A stretch of DNA of 64,000 bases, taken from contig JBDTVU010000003.1 of assembly GCA_040007035.1 (NCBI GenBank), forward strand, positions 12,757-76,756, given 5' to 3'. The notes below the pieces were generated by a model. It ran no database searches. It was not told the DNA's origin and saw only the letters and a list, made by a program, of their open reading frames with translations. Positions 45,934 to 53,232 of this stretch are shown here, piece after piece (position 1 is the first letter of the stretch; the number at the start of each line of letters is the position of its first letter). Made by a program: the position numbers and the translations under genes. Origin of the DNA: CAIWHR01 sp040007035. Its GTDB lineage: Bacteria; Pseudomonadota; Gammaproteobacteria; Burkholderiales; Casimicrobiaceae.

Positions 45934-47127
45934 TCAGAATCCGACCCGCGCCGCGCGCGACGTGAAGAAGATGCCGGAGGGATTGTCGGCGGCGAGCGTG
46001 GCCAGCGGCACGAGCGTCGCCGTGTCGTAGACGATGACCCGGTTGTCGTCGCGCGCCGAGATCCAGACCGCCTCGCCGCGCGGCGTGAACTCGAGGTGGA
46101 GAACCGCCTTCCCCGGCTCCAGCGTCCTGACGACGGTGCGCGTCTCGGTGTCGATCACCTGCACCTTGCCGTTGTCGGGGAACGCGAAGTTCACCCACAC
46201 CTGCCGCGCATCGGGTCGCGCGATCGCGAACACCGGCTGCCCGGCGACCGCGACGCGGCCGGCCTCCTTCCAGTCGCGGGTGTCGACGACGAGCACCTCG
46301 TTGCGGCCGACGGCCGGCAGGAACGCGTAGCCGGCGGCGACCGCCCACCCGCGCAGGTGCGGCATCTTGTAGACGGGCAGCTTCTCCTCGCCCTTGCCGT
46401 ACTTGTCGAGGATGCGCCTGACGCCACGCTCGGGGTGCCAGAGGTCGAGCAGCGCCAGACCATCCTCGCCGAAGAGCCCGGCGATGTACCAGCGGCCGTC
46501 GGGCGTCACGAGCCCGTCGTACGGCTGCTTGCCGATGTTGGTGAATTTGTCGACGTGCGGCTCGCGCGGATTTGTGGCGTCGATCACCCAGATCTCGCCG
46601 GTGTCGAACAGGCTCGCGACGAACCTGCCGCCCGGTACGTCGGCGAGGCCGACGACCTTCGACGGCGTGCCGTCGGGGCCGGGGGTCGCACGCACCTCGG
46701 ACAGCAATTCGAGCGTGGCCGCGTCGAACAGCTTGACGCCGCCCGGCGTGTAGTTCTGCGCGGCGACGACGCGGCCGTCCTGGCTGATCGCGCCACCGAT
46801 CGAGTTGGCGGCCTGCGCCACGCGGCGGTCGATCCGCATGAGGAGGAGATCGACCTTCGTCAGCGCGCCGTCGCGGCCGAACACGTACGCGTAGCGGCCA
46901 TCGCGCGAAAAGACGACCGACGCGTGCGAGAGGTCGCCGAGACCGTCGATCGTCGCCAGCGACGTGCGCGCCGTGGTGTCGACCACCTGCACGCGCCCGG
47001 CGGCGCGCTCGATGACGACGCCGAGGTCGCCGGTGCCGCGAAGTTGCTGCGCGACGACGGGCGCGGCGAGCATCCCGGCCAGCGCGAGGAGTGCAAACCG
47101 AAATCGGGTGCTGCTTTTAGCGGACAT
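45934..47127 (-). CDS. nirF: NirF, heme d1 biosynthesis propeller protein
   Basis: A 397-residue protein with a signal peptide (FALLALAGMLAAPVVAQQ) and a d1-like beta-propeller (SHASVVFSRDGRYAYVFGRD; VAAQNYTPGGVKLFDAATLE; VWVNFAFPDNGKVQVIDTET) without a cytochrome c domain. NirF is needed for a late step of heme d1 formation in the periplasm. Its start overlaps the end of nirC by 11 bp. Confidence 0.92.
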   Translation of the reverse strand: MSAKSSTRFRFALLALAGMLAAPVVAQQLRGTGDLGVVIERAAGRVQVVDTTARTSLATIDGLGDLSHASVVFSRDGRYAYVFGRDGALTKVDLLLMRIDRRVAQAANSIGGAISQDGRVVAAQNYTPGGVKLFDAATLELLSEVRATPGPDGTPSKVVGLADVPGGRFVASLFDTGEIWVIDATNPREPHVDKFTNIGKQPYDGLVTPDGRWYIAGLFGEDGLALLDLWHPERGVRRILDKYGKGEEKLPVYKMPHLRGWAVAAGYAFLPAVGRNEVLVVDTRDWKEAGRVAVAGQPVFAIARPDARQVWVNFAFPDNGKVQVIDTETRTVVRTLEPGKAVLHLEFTPRGEAVWISARDDNRVIVYDTATLVPLATLAADNPSGIFFTSRAARVGF

Positions 47128-47509
47128 CGACGTCGCCGTTGACCATCCGGGCGACGAGCCACTGCGCTTCGGCCTCGGACAGAAAGCGCCGCCAGGGCGG
47201 CATCGCGGTTCCGGGGCGGCCGGACACGATGGTCACGGCCAGGCTTTCCGCCGGCTTTGCTCTCAGTGCCTCGGGAGTGAGCGCCGGGCCGAGACCTCCG
47301 GTCAGGCGCATCCCGTGGCAGGAACCGCAGTCGTTTTTCAGCAACAGCAGGAGCTCGCGCTGGCGCGCCGGCGCCGGGGCAGCGACGACGGCGACCGACT
47401 TCGCCGTTGTCGTTGCCGCTGCGCCGCCGGCCGCGGCAACCGCAGCGGCTGCGCCGCACCCGGCCGCCGCGACCGCGGCGGCGAGGACGACGCGTGCCGC
47501 GTGGCCCAC
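47117..47509 (-). CDS. nirC: NirC, periplasmic c-type cytochrome of the nir cluster
   Basis: A 130-residue protein with a long Ala-rich signal peptide and one c-heme site (CGSCHGMRLTGGLGPALTPE) with a likely Met ligand in GTAMPPW. NirC can donate electrons to NirS and to heme d1 maturation. The start is GTG at 47509 with GGAG 8 nt upstream. It lies between nirM and nirF. Confidence 0.88.
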   Translation of the reverse strand: MGHAARVVLAAAVAAAGCGAAAAVAAAGGAAATTTAKSVAVVAAPAPARQRELLLLLKNDCGSCHGMRLTGGLGPALTPEALRAKPAESLAVTIVSGRPGTAMPPWRRFLSEAEAQWLVARMVNGDVDVR

Positions 47510-47531
47510 GGCGCGAGCTCCGCTTACCGCA

Positions 47532-47852
47532 TCACAGCGACAGCACGTAAGCGACGAGCTTCTTCGCTTCGTCGTCGGTGACCTTGTTCGGTGGCATCGG
47601 GATCGGACCCCAGACGCCCTGCCCGCCCTTGACTACCTTCTCGGCCAGCTTCGCCGCCGCAGCGGCGTCGCCCTTGTACTTCTTCGCCACTTCCTTGTAC
47701 GCCGGACCGACGATCTTCTTGTCGTTGGCGTGGCAGGCGGTGCAGCCCTTTTCCTTGGCGAGCTTCTCGCCCGCCTCGTCCGCGGCGGCCACCGGCCCGG
47801 CCGCGGCCATCGCCGCAAAGACGACCGTCGTCATCCAGATCCTGGCTCTCAT
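47532..47852 (-). CDS. nirM: NirM, cytochrome c551/c8-type electron donor to nitrite reductase
   Basis: A 106-residue protein with a signal peptide (cleavage near AAADEAGE) and a class I cytochrome c: heme site CTACHANDKKIVGPAYKEVA and Met ligand in PIPMPPNKVTDDEAK. It is the classic small cytochrome following nirS, from which it is separated by 15 bp. Confidence 0.93.
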   Translation of the reverse strand: MRARIWMTTVVFAAMAAAGPVAAADEAGEKLAKEKGCTACHANDKKIVGPAYKEVAKKYKGDAAAAAKLAEKVVKGGQGVWGPIPMPPNKVTDDEAKKLVAYVLSL

Positions 47853-47867
47853 GTTCGTGACTCCCGA

Positions 47868-49595
47868 TCAGTAGATGTCGTGCTGGGTGTTGTAGACGTT
47901 GAACTTGCCCGTAGGCGTGATCAGCTTCGGATCCTTGATCACCGCCTTCAGCTTCCGCGTCTTGTCGTCGACGACGACGAGCGCCGACTGCTGGTTCTTC
48001 GCGCTCCACACCGAGAACCACACCTCGTCGCCCTTGGTGTTGTATTCGGGCTGCACGACGCGCTTGGCCCCTTCGCCGAGGCCCGCCCATTCGGCGATCG
48101 GCAGCACCTGGTACGGCTTATCGAGATTGTTGATGTCGTAGACGGCGATCGACTGGCTGATCGCGGCGTCGGGATTGAGCGGCGTGTCGACCCAGAGGTT
48201 CTTCGACTTCGGATGGGTCTTGATGAACAGCGAGCCGCCGCCCTGGCCCTTCAGCGTGCGCACCACCTTCCACGCGTTGGCCTTGTGCTTGAGCGGATCG
48301 GTACCGATCAGCGAGATCGTCTCGTCGCCGAGGTGGCCGGTCGACCATACCGGCCCGTACTTGGGATCGACGAAGTTCGCGCCGCGTCCCGGGTGAGGCG
48401 TCTTGCCGACGTCGATGAGCGCCGCGAGCTTGTTGTCCTTGGTGTCGACGACCGCGATCTTGTTCGACGCGTTCGCCGCGACCAGGAAGTAGCGGCCGGA
48501 GGCGTCGAAGCCGCCGTCGTGCAGGAATCGCGCCGCGTCGATGCTGGTGATCTTCAGGTTGTTGAGGTCCTGATAGTTGACCAGGTTGATCTTGCCGGTT
48601 TCCTTCGAATTGACGATGAACTCGGGATGGAAGTGCGACGCGACGATCGACGCCACCCGCGGCTCGGGGTGATATTCCTGCGGATCGACGGTCATGCCGC
48701 GCGTCGACGCGATCTTGAGCGGCTTCAGCGTGTCGCCGTCCATGATCACGAACTGTGGCGGCCAGTACGTGCCGGCGATCGCGTACCGGTCCTCGTAGCC
48801 CTTGTACTTCGACGTCTCGACCGAGCGCGCCTCGAGCCCGACCTTGATCTCGGCGACGTTGTCGGGCTTCTCCAGCCAGAGGTCGATCAGGTTGATCTTG
48901 GCGTCGCGCCCGATCACGTACAGATAGCGTCCCGACGCGGACATCCGCGAGATGTGCACCGCGTAGCCGGTCTTGACGATGTTGATGATCTTCTTGGAAT
49001 CGCCGTCGATCAGCGCCACCTCGCCCGAGTCGCGCAGCGTGACCGAGAACAGGTTGGGGAGGTTGTACTTGTTCAGCTGTTTCTTCGGCCGCTTGTCGAC
49101 GGGAACGAGGACCTTCCACGAGGCCTGCATCTCCTTCATGCCGTATTCGGGCGGCGTCGGCGGAGTCTGCTGCACGTAGCGTGCCATCAGGTCGACTTCG
49201 GCATCGGTCATCTCACCCGACGTCCCCCAGTTCGGCATGCCGGCGGGCGATCCGTACTTGATGAACACCTTCAGGTACTCGGAGCCCTTGTCGACGGTGA
49301 TGTCGGGCGTCAGCGGCTTGCCGGTCGCACCCTTGCGCAGCACGCCGTGGCAGCCGGCGCAGCGTTCGAAATAAATCTGCCGCGCCTTGTCGAATTCGGC
49401 CTTCGACATCGCCGGCGCCTTCGGATTGCTGTCCTGGTACATGTCGACGGCTGCGAGCGGCGAGCCGCCCGCCTGGTACTTGAGCTCGGCGGGCTCGTGT
49501 GCGACGTCCGGCTTCTTGTCCTGCGCTGATGCGGCGCCGACGGCAAACGGCAGCATGGCCAGCGCGAACATTCCTGCGGCAATTCGACGATTCAC
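47868..49595 (-). CDS. nirS: Cytochrome cd1 nitrite reductase
   Basis: A 575-residue periplasmic enzyme reducing nitrite to NO. Signal peptide at residues 1-24 (FALAMLPFAVGAASA), then a cytochrome c domain (CAGCHG, Cys79/Cys82/His83) and the eight-bladed d1 propeller. The active-site region ASIVASHFHPEFIVN carries a distal His pair, and HPGRGANF is also present. The start is a GTG at 49595 directly after AGAGGGAG; an upstream ATG at 49697 in frame adds non-homologous sequence lacking a signal peptide and is rejected. It is the first gene of nirSMCF-DL-GHJN and divergent from nirE. Confidence 0.97.
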   Translation of the reverse strand: MNRRIAAGMFALAMLPFAVGAASAQDKKPDVAHEPAELKYQAGGSPLAAVDMYQDSNPKAPAMSKAEFDKARQIYFERCAGCHGVLRKGATGKPLTPDITVDKGSEYLKVFIKYGSPAGMPNWGTSGEMTDAEVDLMARYVQQTPPTPPEYGMKEMQASWKVLVPVDKRPKKQLNKYNLPNLFSVTLRDSGEVALIDGDSKKIINIVKTGYAVHISRMSASGRYLYVIGRDAKINLIDLWLEKPDNVAEIKVGLEARSVETSKYKGYEDRYAIAGTYWPPQFVIMDGDTLKPLKIASTRGMTVDPQEYHPEPRVASIVASHFHPEFIVNSKETGKINLVNYQDLNNLKITSIDAARFLHDGGFDASGRYFLVAANASNKIAVVDTKDNKLAALIDVGKTPHPGRGANFVDPKYGPVWSTGHLGDETISLIGTDPLKHKANAWKVVRTLKGQGGGSLFIKTHPKSKNLWVDTPLNPDAAISQSIAVYDINNLDKPYQVLPIAEWAGLGEGAKRVVQPEYNTKGDEVWFSVWSAKNQQSALVVVDDKTRKLKAVIKDPKLITPTGKFNVYNTQHDIY

Positions 49596-49700
49596 TTTTT
49601 CTCCCTCTGCATGGATCTTCTCTCTCCACGGACCCGCGTCGCTCCCTCTCCGGATCCGCCCTTGGTGGCGAAGCATCCCTCTTTGAGGTCGGGTCATTCC

Positions 49701-49742
49701 TTGATGAATCTTAAGGATTGGCCGCAGCGCACAAACCAGAAT
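49701..49742. promoter_or_regulatory. FNR/DNR-type box between nirS and nirE
   Basis: TTGAT-GAAT-CTTAA (49701-49714) has one perfect half-site and one three-of-five half-site. Towards nirE, CAGAAT at 49737-49742 is centred 32 bp away. Towards nirS the candidate (GATGCT, minus 49677-49672) is weak. It is the only such box in the nirS-nirE gap. Confidence 0.55.
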
Positions 49743-49824
49743 GCGCCGAGCCCTCCGCGACGGTCACGCCTCACGGCGGTCACCGCTTGCCGCGCCGGGC
49801 GAAAGATCGGGAAAAGGAACCGCG

Positions 49825-50730
49825 ATGGATGGATCCGATGGCGATCGCGACCGCGTGGCGGGTGGCGGTGACGATGCGGGCGCACGCGAGGGCGGGCACC
49901 CGCGGCCGCTGCTGCGTGCGCTTGTCGGCACGGGGTCGGCAACCGCAACGGGACCGTCCGGCACCGTCTACGTCGTCGGTGCGGGGCCCGGCAACCCGGA
50001 CCTGCTGACGCTGCGCGCCGCGAAGTTGCTCGCCGAGGCCGACGTCGTCGTCTACGACCGGCTGGTCGGCGCCGACATCCTCGCGCTCGCCCGCCCTGGC
50101 GCGCGTCGCATCTACGTCGGCAAGGCGAGCGGGCACCATTCGTTGCCGCAGGACGAAATCAACGCGCTGCTGGTGCGGCTGGCCGGCGAGGGCGGGCGGA
50201 TCGTGCGGCTGAAAGGCGGCGACCCGTTCATCTTCGGCCGCGGCGGCGAAGAGGCCGAGACGCTCGCCGCGAACGGGATCGCGTTCCAAGTGGTGCCGGG
50301 CGTGACCGCCGCGGCAGGGGTGGCCGCCTACGCCGGCATTCCGCTGACGCATCGCGACCACGCGCACGCGGTGACGCTGGTCGCCGGGCACCTCAAGGAT
50401 GGCACGATGGACCTCGACTGGCCGGCGCTCGCGCGACCGGGCCAGACCGTCGTCGTCTACATGGGTCTCGCCGGGCTGCCGCAACTCTGCCGTGAACTCG
50501 TTGCGCACGGGCGGCCCGCCACGACGCCGGCAGCGATCGTCGAGCAGGGCACGACGGCGCGGCAGCGGGTGGTCGAGGGCACGCTCGCCGACCTCCCACG
50601 CCTGGCGTCGGCCGCGCACCTCGAGCCGCCGACGCTGATCGTCGTCGGCGAGGTGGTGCGGTTGCGGGAGAAGCTGGCGTGGTTCACGCCGGCGGCGACC
50701 GTGCCGGCCCGGGCCCGCGCGGCGGACTGA
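49825..50730 (+). CDS. nirE: NirE, uroporphyrinogen III C-methyltransferase for heme d1
   Basis: A 301-residue SUMT. After about 45 poorly conserved residues the core has VYVVGAGPGNPDLLTLRAAK, then VVYDRLV, GDPFIFGRGGEE and PGVTAAAGVAAYAGIPLTHR, with the SAM-binding GHLKDGTMDLDW region. It makes precorrin-2, the first committed step towards siroheme and heme d1. ATG 49825 follows AAAAGGAA; the ATG at 49741 was rejected. Its placement divergent from nirS, not inside the operon as in Pseudomonas, is typical of some betaproteobacteria. Confidence 0.92.
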   Translation: MDGSDGDRDRVAGGGDDAGAREGGHPRPLLRALVGTGSATATGPSGTVYVVGAGPGNPDLLTLRAAKLLAEADVVVYDRLVGADILALARPGARRIYVGKASGHHSLPQDEINALLVRLAGEGGRIVRLKGGDPFIFGRGGEEAETLAANGIAFQVVPGVTAAAGVAAYAGIPLTHRDHAHAVTLVAGHLKDGTMDLDWPALARPGQTVVVYMGLAGLPQLCRELVAHGRPATTPAAIVEQGTTARQRVVEGTLADLPRLASAAHLEPPTLIVVGEVVRLREKLAWFTPAATVPARARAAD

Positions 50731-50756
50731 CGGGAGCGCAGGGTCAAATATAGCAA

Positions 50757-50833
50757 GGTCAGACTCGACTTTTGCCTGCGCGACGCCTTCGATTTGGCGA
50801 CAATGCCGCCCGGGGAAAAGTCGAGTCTGACCC
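50757..50833. repeat. 17-bp inverted repeat between convergent nirE and DUF2249 genes
   Basis: GGTCAGACTCGACTTTT (50757-50773) is perfectly complementary to AAAAGTCGAGTCTGACC (50817-50833), with a 43-nt spacer. GCAGGGTCAAATA just before it and CCCTGCTTTATTT just after extend the symmetry. It may be a second REP/MITE-like family and may terminate both genes. Confidence 0.75.
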
Positions 50834-50842
50834 TGCTTTATT

Positions 50843-51067
50843 TCACTCCCGCGGCCAGATCGTGATCTCGTAGATGGAGTCCGCGCCGGCCTCGACGTGA
50901 TATCCGTAGTTGTTGCGATCGAGGATCCGGTACAGCGGCTTCGCCTCGCAGTCGATCAGCACCTTCAGCTTGTCGCCGACGGTGAACGTGCCGATCGTCT
51001 CGAGGATGCGCTCGAGCGGCTGCGGCGCCTCCATCCCGCGGACGTCGAGGACGACTTCGCGGCTCAT
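50843..51067 (-). CDS. DUF2249 / TusA-like small protein
   Basis: A 74-residue protein of the DUF2249 group: VVLDVRGMEAPQPLERILET, then GDKLKVLIDCEAKPLYRILD and YEITIWPRE. The fold is TusA-like but the TusA catalytic CPxP is APQP here, with the only Cys in the DCEAKP segment. Such proteins recur beside NO and denitrification genes; the function is unknown. It has its own FNR-type box 79 bp upstream. Confidence 0.85.
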   Translation of the reverse strand: MSREVVLDVRGMEAPQPLERILETIGTFTVGDKLKVLIDCEAKPLYRILDRNNYGYHVEAGADSIYEITIWPRE

Positions 51068-51117
51068 CGGTGCACGCGCCGCGCGGGCGGCGGCAGGAAG
51101 GTCGTGTTCATGGGTCC

Positions 51118-51159
51118 ATTGTTCGGAGTGCGGGGCCCCGGCTCCTTGACCGACATCAA
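51118..51159 (-). promoter_or_regulatory. FNR/DNR-type promoter of the DUF2249 gene
   Basis: TTGAC-CGAC-ATCAA (51146-51159, nine of ten) is centred 32 bp from AACAAT on the minus strand (51123-51118). The start would be near 51111. Confidence 0.6.
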
Positions 51160-51168
51160 GAACTCGCG

Positions 51169-52251
51169 CTAACGAAGCGCGTGGGCGACGTTCACCGCCG
51201 CCGCGAGCACCAGCACCGCGCCGGCCTGATGGGCGGTGGCGAGCGGCACCGGCACGACGAGGATGAGCGTCGCGATGCCGAGCGCGATCTGGACGGCGAC
51301 GAGCGCGAGCAGCAGGTGGCCTCCGGCGCGCGCCCGCGGCGGCAGCCCCGGCGTCGACCGCAGCTTCCACCACAGAAGCGGCACGAGGATCGCGAGCGCC
51401 CACGCGATCAGCCGGTGGTCGAATTGCACCGTCGCCATGTTCCAGAAGAAGTTCTTCCACCACGGCTCGATCATGAACAGCTCGGGCGGCACCCAGCGGC
51501 CGTTCATCAGCGGGAACGTGTTGTAGGCGAAGCCGGCGCGGATGCCGGCGACGAAACCGCCGCTCAGGATCATCACGAAGACCAGCGCCGCGACGCCGAA
51601 CGCGAAGCGGCGGGCGAAGCGCTGCGCCGGCGCCACCCGCGCCGCCCGCTGCGGATGCGCGAGCGACAACCCGACCCACTGCATCGCCGCGAAGATCGTC
51701 AGCGCGAGGCCCAGGTGCGCGGTCAGCCGGAACTGCGAGACTCGCGGATCGTCGACGAGGCCGCTCTGCACCATGTACCAGCCCATCGCGCCCTGCAGGC
51801 CGCCGAGGACGAAGATGCCGGCGAGAAGCGGGGCGTAGCCGCGCGGGATCTGCCGCCGGACGACGAACCAGACGAGGGGGACGAGAAAGACGACGCCGAT
51901 CGCGCGGCCGAGCAACCGGTGGAAATACTCCCACCAGAAGATGCCCTTGAACTCGGCGAGCGACATCCCGTGGTTGACCAGCTTGTACTCCGGTGTGAGC
52001 TGGTACCGGGCGAACGTGTCCTGCCACTGGGCTTCCGAGAGTGGCGGCAGCGTGCCGACGATCGGCTGCCACTCGACGATCGACAGGCCGGAGTGCGTGA
52101 GCCGCGTCACGCCGCCGACGACGACCATCGCGAACACCAGCGCGCAGCAGAGGAACAGCCACGCCGCGATCCGGCGGTCGGTGGCGTCGCGCTGCGGGCC
52201 CGAGGCCGGCGGCGCGCCGTGCCGCACTGCGGGAGAAGCGCCGAGATTCAT
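51169..52251 (-). CDS. ctaA: Heme A synthase
   Basis: A 360-residue polytopic membrane protein (about eight helices) of the COX15/CtaA family. Conserved heme-site motifs: VVVGGVTRLTHSGLSIVEWQ, then EFKGIFWWEYFHRLLGRAIG, TAHLGLAL, VQFDHRLIAW and ATAHQAGAVL. It hydroxylates heme O to heme A, an O2-dependent or at least oxidase-linked step. It is divergent from the CuA-type heme-copper operon, so that enzyme may use heme A. It lies 101 bp past the start of the DUF2249 gene, on the same strand. Confidence 0.93.
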   Translation of the reverse strand: MNLGASPAVRHGAPPASGPQRDATDRRIAAWLFLCCALVFAMVVVGGVTRLTHSGLSIVEWQPIVGTLPPLSEAQWQDTFARYQLTPEYKLVNHGMSLAEFKGIFWWEYFHRLLGRAIGVVFLVPLVWFVVRRQIPRGYAPLLAGIFVLGGLQGAMGWYMVQSGLVDDPRVSQFRLTAHLGLALTIFAAMQWVGLSLAHPQRAARVAPAQRFARRFAFGVAALVFVMILSGGFVAGIRAGFAYNTFPLMNGRWVPPELFMIEPWWKNFFWNMATVQFDHRLIAWALAILVPLLWWKLRSTPGLPPRARAGGHLLLALVAVQIALGIATLILVVPVPLATAHQAGAVLVLAAAVNVAHALR

Positions 52252-52334
52252 GGCGCCAATTCTGCCACAGCCGTCGGTCCCGGACCCGACGCGATCAAGG
52301 GAATCGCAACGAGTTCCGGAGCCGCCGGGAATTC

Positions 52335-52377
52335 TTGATTCGCATCAAGTGAAGCGGCGAGCCCGCCGCCGTACAGT
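52335..52377 (+). promoter_or_regulatory. Perfect FNR/DNR box and -10 of the heme-copper operon
   Basis: TTGAT-TCGC-ATCAA (52335-52348) matches the consensus fully. TACAGT (52372-52377) is centred 33 bp downstream. The predicted start is near 52384, 80 bp before the 59-aa gene. The 52252-52463 gap contains no gene. Confidence 0.75.
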
Positions 52378-52463
52378 CCGCCGATCGCCGCGTATCGGCC
52401 GCCAGCGCGTCACCCGCGCCCGGCCGTTGCCGCGACCACGAGAACCGACCCGGAGGAAGCGCC

Positions 52464-52643
52464 ATGGCCAACACCCAGACCGACCTGATCCCCGACGACG
52501 ACGTCCCCGAGGAGCCCGTTCCCGCGATGCAGCAACTCCTCGACAACCCGTTCCTGCTGCTGTTCATCGGGATCGCCATGCCGACGGTGCTCTACATCGT
52601 CTGGGGCGTGATGGAAATCGTCGGCATCCCGATCGCCAAGTAG
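52464..52643 (+). CDS. 59-aa single-helix protein, first gene of the heme-copper operon
   Basis: An acidic soluble N-terminus (IPDDDVPEEPVPAMQQLLDN) precedes one membrane helix (PFLLLFIGIAMPTVLYIVWG, then VMEIVG) and a short PIAK end. The ATG has GGAGGAAGCGCC upstream, an excellent site. It lies 30 bp before subunit II. Such small proteins accompany ba3-type oxidases (subunit IIa-like) and the orf1-type gene of norSY clusters; the sequence alone does not decide. It is probably a structural or assembly subunit. Confidence 0.8.
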   Translation: MANTQTDLIPDDDVPEEPVPAMQQLLDNPFLLLFIGIAMPTVLYIVWGVMEIVGIPIAK

Positions 52644-52673
52644 GCCGGCACAACTTCACGGAGCATCGCCCCC

Positions 52674-53222
52674 ATGAGCGCCATTTCCCCCCCTTCCGAC
52701 CGCGTCTGGTGGAAGCAGCCGCTGGACCGCGTCGAAGGCACCTGGATCGCGATCGCGTTCGTCTGGTGCCTCGTCATGTTCTTCATGATGCCGTACTGGC
52801 ACGTCTACGGTAAGCAGAACCTCTCCAACGAGGCGTACCGGACCACACCCGAGGCGTTCACCGCCAAGACGACGGCGATGGTCGAGAAGTTCAAGGTGCG
52901 CGAGGAAACCGACCTCAAGATCCCGGTCGTCCATCCGCCGGCAGGCAGCGACGTCTACCTGATCGCGCGGCTGTGGCAGTGGTACCCGATGCTCGAGCTG
53001 GAGGAAGGCAAGACCTACCGGCTGCACCTGGCGTCGATGGACTGGCTGCACGGCTTCTCGCTGCAGCCGGAGAACATCAACATCGAGGTCCACCCGAACT
53101 ACGAGCACGTCGTCACGCTGACGCCGACGCGGGCGGGCACCTATTCGATCATCTGCAACGAGTACTGCGGCATCAACCATCACACGATGGCCAGCCGGCT
53201 GTACGTCGTGAAGCCGAAATAA
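52674..53222 (+). CDS. CuA-containing subunit II of a B-type heme-copper oxidoreductase (NorS/CbaB-like)
   Basis: A 182-residue protein with one N-terminal helix (about 23-42) and a periplasmic cupredoxin domain. The binuclear CuA ligands are all present: His126 (MDWLHGFSL), then CNEYCGINHHTM giving Cys161, Cys165, His169 and Met172. It accepts electrons from a soluble cytochrome or cupredoxin. The short length and single helix fit B-type (ba3-like) enzymes. The catalytic partner follows after 10 bp. Confidence 0.92.
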   Translation: MSAISPPSDRVWWKQPLDRVEGTWIAIAFVWCLVMFFMMPYWHVYGKQNLSNEAYRTTPEAFTAKTTAMVEKFKVREETDLKIPVVHPPAGSDVYLIARLWQWYPMLELEEGKTYRLHLASMDWLHGFSLQPENINIEVHPNYEHVVTLTPTRAGTYSIICNEYCGINHHTMASRLYVVKPK

Positions 53223-53232
53223 GGAGACGACG

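Noticed and set aside
47868..49697. Longer nirS starting at ATG 49697
   Set aside because: It adds 34 charged residues before the signal peptide and covers the FNR-type box region. GTG 49595 has a strong ribosome-binding site.
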